This document shows, one piece after another, positions 60,490 to 64,000 of a stretch of 64,000 bases of DNA. Source of the stretch: Pieris napi (Eukaryota; Arthropoda; Insecta; Lepidoptera; Pieridae); the NCBI RefSeq assembly GCF_905475465.1, contig NC_062236.1, forward strand, positions 9,372,001-9,436,000, written 5' to 3'. Each line of letters starts with the position of its first letter. Position 1 is the stretch's first letter. The notes beneath the pieces were generated by a model. It ran no database searches. It was not told the origin of the DNA and saw nothing but the letters and a program-made list of their open reading frames with translations. Position numbers and translations under genes: made by a program.

Positions 60490-60735
60490 ATTGGAGGAGT
60501 TGTTCGGATTAATACCAGCAGCTGAGTTTCATCATCGGACGTCGAGGCAGAATACGATTCCACTCGCATCACCTCGACATCCGTCGTTCCACAACTGAGA
60601 GGTTTTTAAGGCAGTTTTTGTTGCGCACTATGTGGAACTAGCTGCCCACTGAAGTATTTCCGATCCAGTTCGACTTGAGATCCTTCAAGAAAAGAGCGTA
60701 CTAATTCTTAAAAGTTCGGCAACGCACTCGCAACT
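60490..60735 (+). pseudogene. LINE ORF2 3'-terminal fragment
   Basis: The segment starts TTGGAGGAGTTGTTCGGATT and carries the CATCACCTCGACATCCGTCG and TTCAAGAAAAGAGCGTAC blocks of the family. Frame broken by substitutions and an internal deletion. Confidence 0.7.
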
Positions 60736-61485
60736 ATTTTAATTCATATTCTGTTATTATGGAAATTGGCATACAAACAAACAAAAGGGTTTGTTTTGAA
60801 ACAAAATAAAAATAATAACATTACATTACAGAGTTTTCTAGAAAAATCACACGTTTCTATCAAATCCGTCACATTACCGACTGATTAATTTGAAATTTAA
60901 AACACATGGATTTTTTTTAATGTAGCCGTAATATTTAGTCACTGTACCAAAGTATGATAAAAAGTGGATTTAGTTTTTTTATCAAATCCGACATTGTTCT
61001 ATGGCGAATTGTATATCCATTTTGACATATAACAACGAAATTACGGCTAATATTCAGTATTTGGACATGTCCTTGAAACTAGACTAAGAACCTAATGTTT
61101 AGTCAAATATTTTGAGAACGTCCAATTGAGATGCCCTTGTTTTAACAAAAAACTTGTAATTAATTAACTGATAAGCTTCACTCACAAAAAGGCAATAAAT
61201 AACACACGTTGCAACATAAATTAGGGGATGGTTTAAATTCTGGCAAAATGAGTTATTATACATTCGCCATTATCAGTGACTAAGCGATCTAACCGAGATA
61301 GCTAACGGTCAAGAACACTGCCCTTTGGCGAAATTAGGCAACATTGTTATTCATTAATAAATATAATTACTAACGATTTTGTAACTAAATTGTTGATATG
61401 TACGTCTCAACCTGTTCTATGCTGTAACTGAAAATATTCGTATACACAATAGTTTTATTCAGAAATAATTATGTACCGTTAACAA

Positions 61486-61635
61486 ATGAGCAGTTTAGGT
61501 CTAGTGGAAACCGGCTTGCCTTAGACAGCACAGGATGATTACCTACTTGCCTATTAGCTTGATAAATGATCATGAAACAGATACAGAAATCTGAGGCCCA
61601 AACTTAAAAAGGTTGTAGCGCCATTGTTATTTTTT
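61486..61635 (+). repeat. SINE copy lacking the tRNA head
   Basis: GGAAACCGGCTTGCCTTAGA, then CTACTTGCCTATTAGCTTGA, CATGAAACAGATACAGAAAT and AAAAAGGTTGTAGCGCCATTG are the SINE body and tail. The head and first part of the body are deleted. Confidence 0.7.
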
Positions 61636-62864
61636 TAACATGTCAAATTGAAGTGACTAGCGGCCCACGTGACAGGGAATCCTAGTGTGGGCTAGTGCTC
61701 TTTCTTTGTAATTAAACATCCTTATTTATTATGCATAAAAAAGTTTTTTCTTTTCTTTCTTTCAAACAGTGAAACTACAATTTACAGAATAATTTTACTA
61801 TCTAGATTATTAACATAAAGGGGTTATTCGAAAATTTATTAAAATTATTTGAATTTCACGTTTTCATTGTTTTGAAAATTTACTTACTGTGTTTCGTTAA
61901 CAATTTTCTAGTAATTCATTTCTTAAATCTATAATTTTAGTTACTTGTGTAAACACAGTTACTACATAAGAATTTAGAAAGGCCAAGGTGGGGCATGGGA
62001 CAAAAATGGTTGGGAGACACTAGATGGACCAGTGAAACAACAACCAAAGAAGAAATTTACGATCTTCTAAATAAATAAATGATTGATTTATGTATTTGTT
62101 TTATTGCTCTTCAATATGCGAGTATATTGACTTTGTGAGCAAGCGTATCCATATACTTATGTAGTTAGTTCCTCAATTTTGTAAGTTTTCGTACCGTGCT
62201 TTACTTAACCGTTTTGTTAATGATTGAGAAATTTGTCGCTTTACAAAAACCTAGACTTTATTATAAGGAAAATGCTGGGTTGACAATTTTGTGCCTATTG
62301 TTGTTTTATTTTCTTTTAGTAAATAACTCTTTTATTTAAAAAAATAAGGACACTTCTACTATTATAAATTGTTTATATATCTTGTATGTGGTGATATTGT
62401 GTCTGTGTGTGTATTATATATATAAATATTTTTAATTTCAAAAGAAACGACTAACCAGTATACAAAACAAGACATCCAAAGTAATTCAATTAAACAATCG
62501 CATTAAATGTAATCGTACAAATAAACAAGTAATTATAAATTAAATGACTTCCGCCTAATGTTAACTGATACGAGATAGTATCATGCCGTGTGCCCATTCG
62601 ATGCCCATGGATAAAAATGCCCCCGTTACACTCGAAAAATTAATATTTTTCTGAGTTTGTGCTACAGTTACTTTGGTTCAAGTTTCCTAACATATCTAAG
62701 TGAGAACTGTGAACCTCATGAATGATTTATTTTTATAAAAATCAATGGTTTAAGAAAATCCTTAGCTCCTGAATGGAACAATGATATACTTTTAATCCAA
62801 ACTTAACATCACTTTCATAACTGATTTCTTAATATTCATATTTTTTAATACCTAACACATGGCA

Positions 62865-63140
62865 AACGGGCAGGAGGCTCACCTGATGTTAAGTGATACC
62901 GCCTATAGTCACTAATATTGGGCTCGCAAGTGCGTTGCCGACATTTAAAAATTGATACCCTTTTTTCTTGAAAGACCCTAAGTTGAATTAGTTCAGAAAT
63001 ACATCAGTGGGCAGCTGGTTCCACGTAGTGGTGGTGCGCGGGTAAAACCGCCTTAAAAACACTCAGTTGTGGAACGACGGCCGTCGAGGTGATACGGGTG
63101 GAATTTCGTATTCTACCTCGACATCCGATGATGAAACTCA
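62865..63140 (-). pseudogene. LINE ORF2 3'-terminal fragment
   Basis: On the minus strand this carries the same tail as 43556-43855: ACCTCGACGGCCGTCGTTCC, GGAACCAGCTGCCCACTGAT, then TCACTTAACATCAGGTGAGC. Inverted relative to 60490-60735. Confidence 0.7.
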
Positions 63141-64000
63141 ACTGTTGGTATTAATCTTAACAAAAAAATCCTATACAGCTAAGAGAGATTCCATTATATT
63201 TAAAGTATGTCAATTAAGTATCAAAAAAATTCAATGCTTGATCCACTGATTTGAAGGAGCATTTCTGACATTAAATATACCACTGGGAGATCACTTATAC
63301 TTACTAAATAGTTTACACAAAATATAGAGTCACCCTTAGTGCTATCAATTTATTGAACACTTCATTAAGATTTCCGATTATTATGTGGCTAACGTGCGGC
63401 CTCGTATATGAGGCAAAGAGAGCTGGAAAGACCGAACCGACCGAACGCGATGGCAACTCACTGTGGACACCGCCGACACCGACACTGCCCCATCTAGGGG
63501 TTATAAGAGATTAAGTCAATGTGCAGCCTTTCCGCATATACGATCTCTTCCAGCTATTCATAAAGAAAAAGTATTTGTTCCCCTTAAGACGTAAAATTTA
63601 TATTAATAAAATTATTGTCTGCTTTGAACATTATACTTGGTTTTTACAAAAAGTGTTTAGTAATTTCTGGAATTACAAAAATATATTTTTTTATCAATAC
63701 ATCGTTTAAAGTGAAGCTTAACGTCACGAGGGTGTGACACAAATAATACAATTTGAAATGAGACGCGTTAAAGTGACAATTCGAACAGCATTTACGCGTC
63801 CCGTTTAAAAACATTCGATTCCTATTTCAAATGTTTGTCAAGTATGTATGGCTGTGAGAAAGTATTTCATCAAAAAATTATGTGATTTATACAGCCCTAC
63901 ATTCATACCTATATAATTGTATACTTCAAATATTATATTATTACATGTTACATACATACATTTTATGTATTTTAATATCAAAATCATAGGTCTAATAATT

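Larger units (their letters stand above)
56236..64000. other. Hmx 3' flank, no gene seen
   Basis: The stretch holds copy B of the duplicated segment (56463-56599), a 28-bp palindrome (56696-56723), SINE copies, LINE 3' ends and two hairpins near 60226-60320. It also has a 37-bp noncoding repeat (59215-59251 and 61016-61052). Short open stretches at 61978-62080 and 63383-63514 are discussed under rejected items. I found no splice-supported gene. Confidence 0.5.

Noticed and set aside
61978..62080. Terminal exon encoding about 30 residues (ERPRWGMGQKWLGDTRWTSE...)
   Set aside because: A single short frame followed by AAATAAATAAATG looks like the 3' end of a LINE. No phase-compatible upstream exon was found.
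63383..63514. 43-codon open frame with GC-rich coding-like composition
   Set aside because: It has no recognisable motif and no neighbouring exon; it may be a repeat fragment. Too weak to annotate as a gene.

Overview
The window is nuclear DNA of an insect, almost certainly a moth or butterfly (Lepidoptera). It is AT-rich, genes are sparse and intron-split, and the interspersed repeats (tRNA-headed SINEs, 3' ends of a LINE with an 'HHLDV..RSTT..F..FLPRTT..WN.LP' tail, Helitrons with CTAG ends) look like families common in that order. No prokaryotic features, CRISPR arrays or genuine tRNA/rRNA genes were seen.

Three host genes can be assembled from splice-compatible exons. (1) A minus-strand gene of six coding exons (11016 down to 1928, 308 aa) encodes a soluble, charged, coiled-coil protein that I do not recognise. 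(2) Divergent from it, a plus-strand PGC-1/Spargel-type transcriptional coactivator (14598-21008, seven coding exons, 1652 aa) has an acidic N-terminus, an HCF-binding DHDY motif, an RS-rich region, an RRM and the PGC-1-type C-terminal tail. (3) A plus-strand Hmx (NKX5/H6-like) homeobox gene (44970-55092, three coding exons, 340 aa) has an eh1 repressor motif and a complete homeodomain.

The rest is mobile DNA and noncoding sequence. A Ty3/gypsy element with identical LTRs (3723-7960) lies in an intron of gene 1; its gag core is missing and its pol is broken by a 7-bp duplication. A SINE and a Helitron (8977-9760) lie in another intron of gene 1. A Tigger/pogo deletion derivative (13049-13786) lies in the presumed first intron of the Spargel gene. 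An APE-type LINE with both ORFs open (24580-28350, minus) sits between 21-bp terminal inverted repeats with AAT on each flank (24421-29157). A 640-bp TTA-flanked TIR element lies at 42280-42919, and several foldback elements and LINE fragments are scattered through 29-44 kb and 57-64 kb.

I did not find a new enzymatic or defence system. The observations most worth following are a noncoding segment present twice around the Hmx homeobox exon (54057-54243 and 56463-56599), the TIR-framed intact LINE, a GC-rich promoter- or enhancer-like island in Hmx intron 1 (about 49150-49440), and a perfect 27-bp-stem hairpin bounded by TTAA (38657-38719). All functional statements come from sequence motifs read by eye; no database search was possible.
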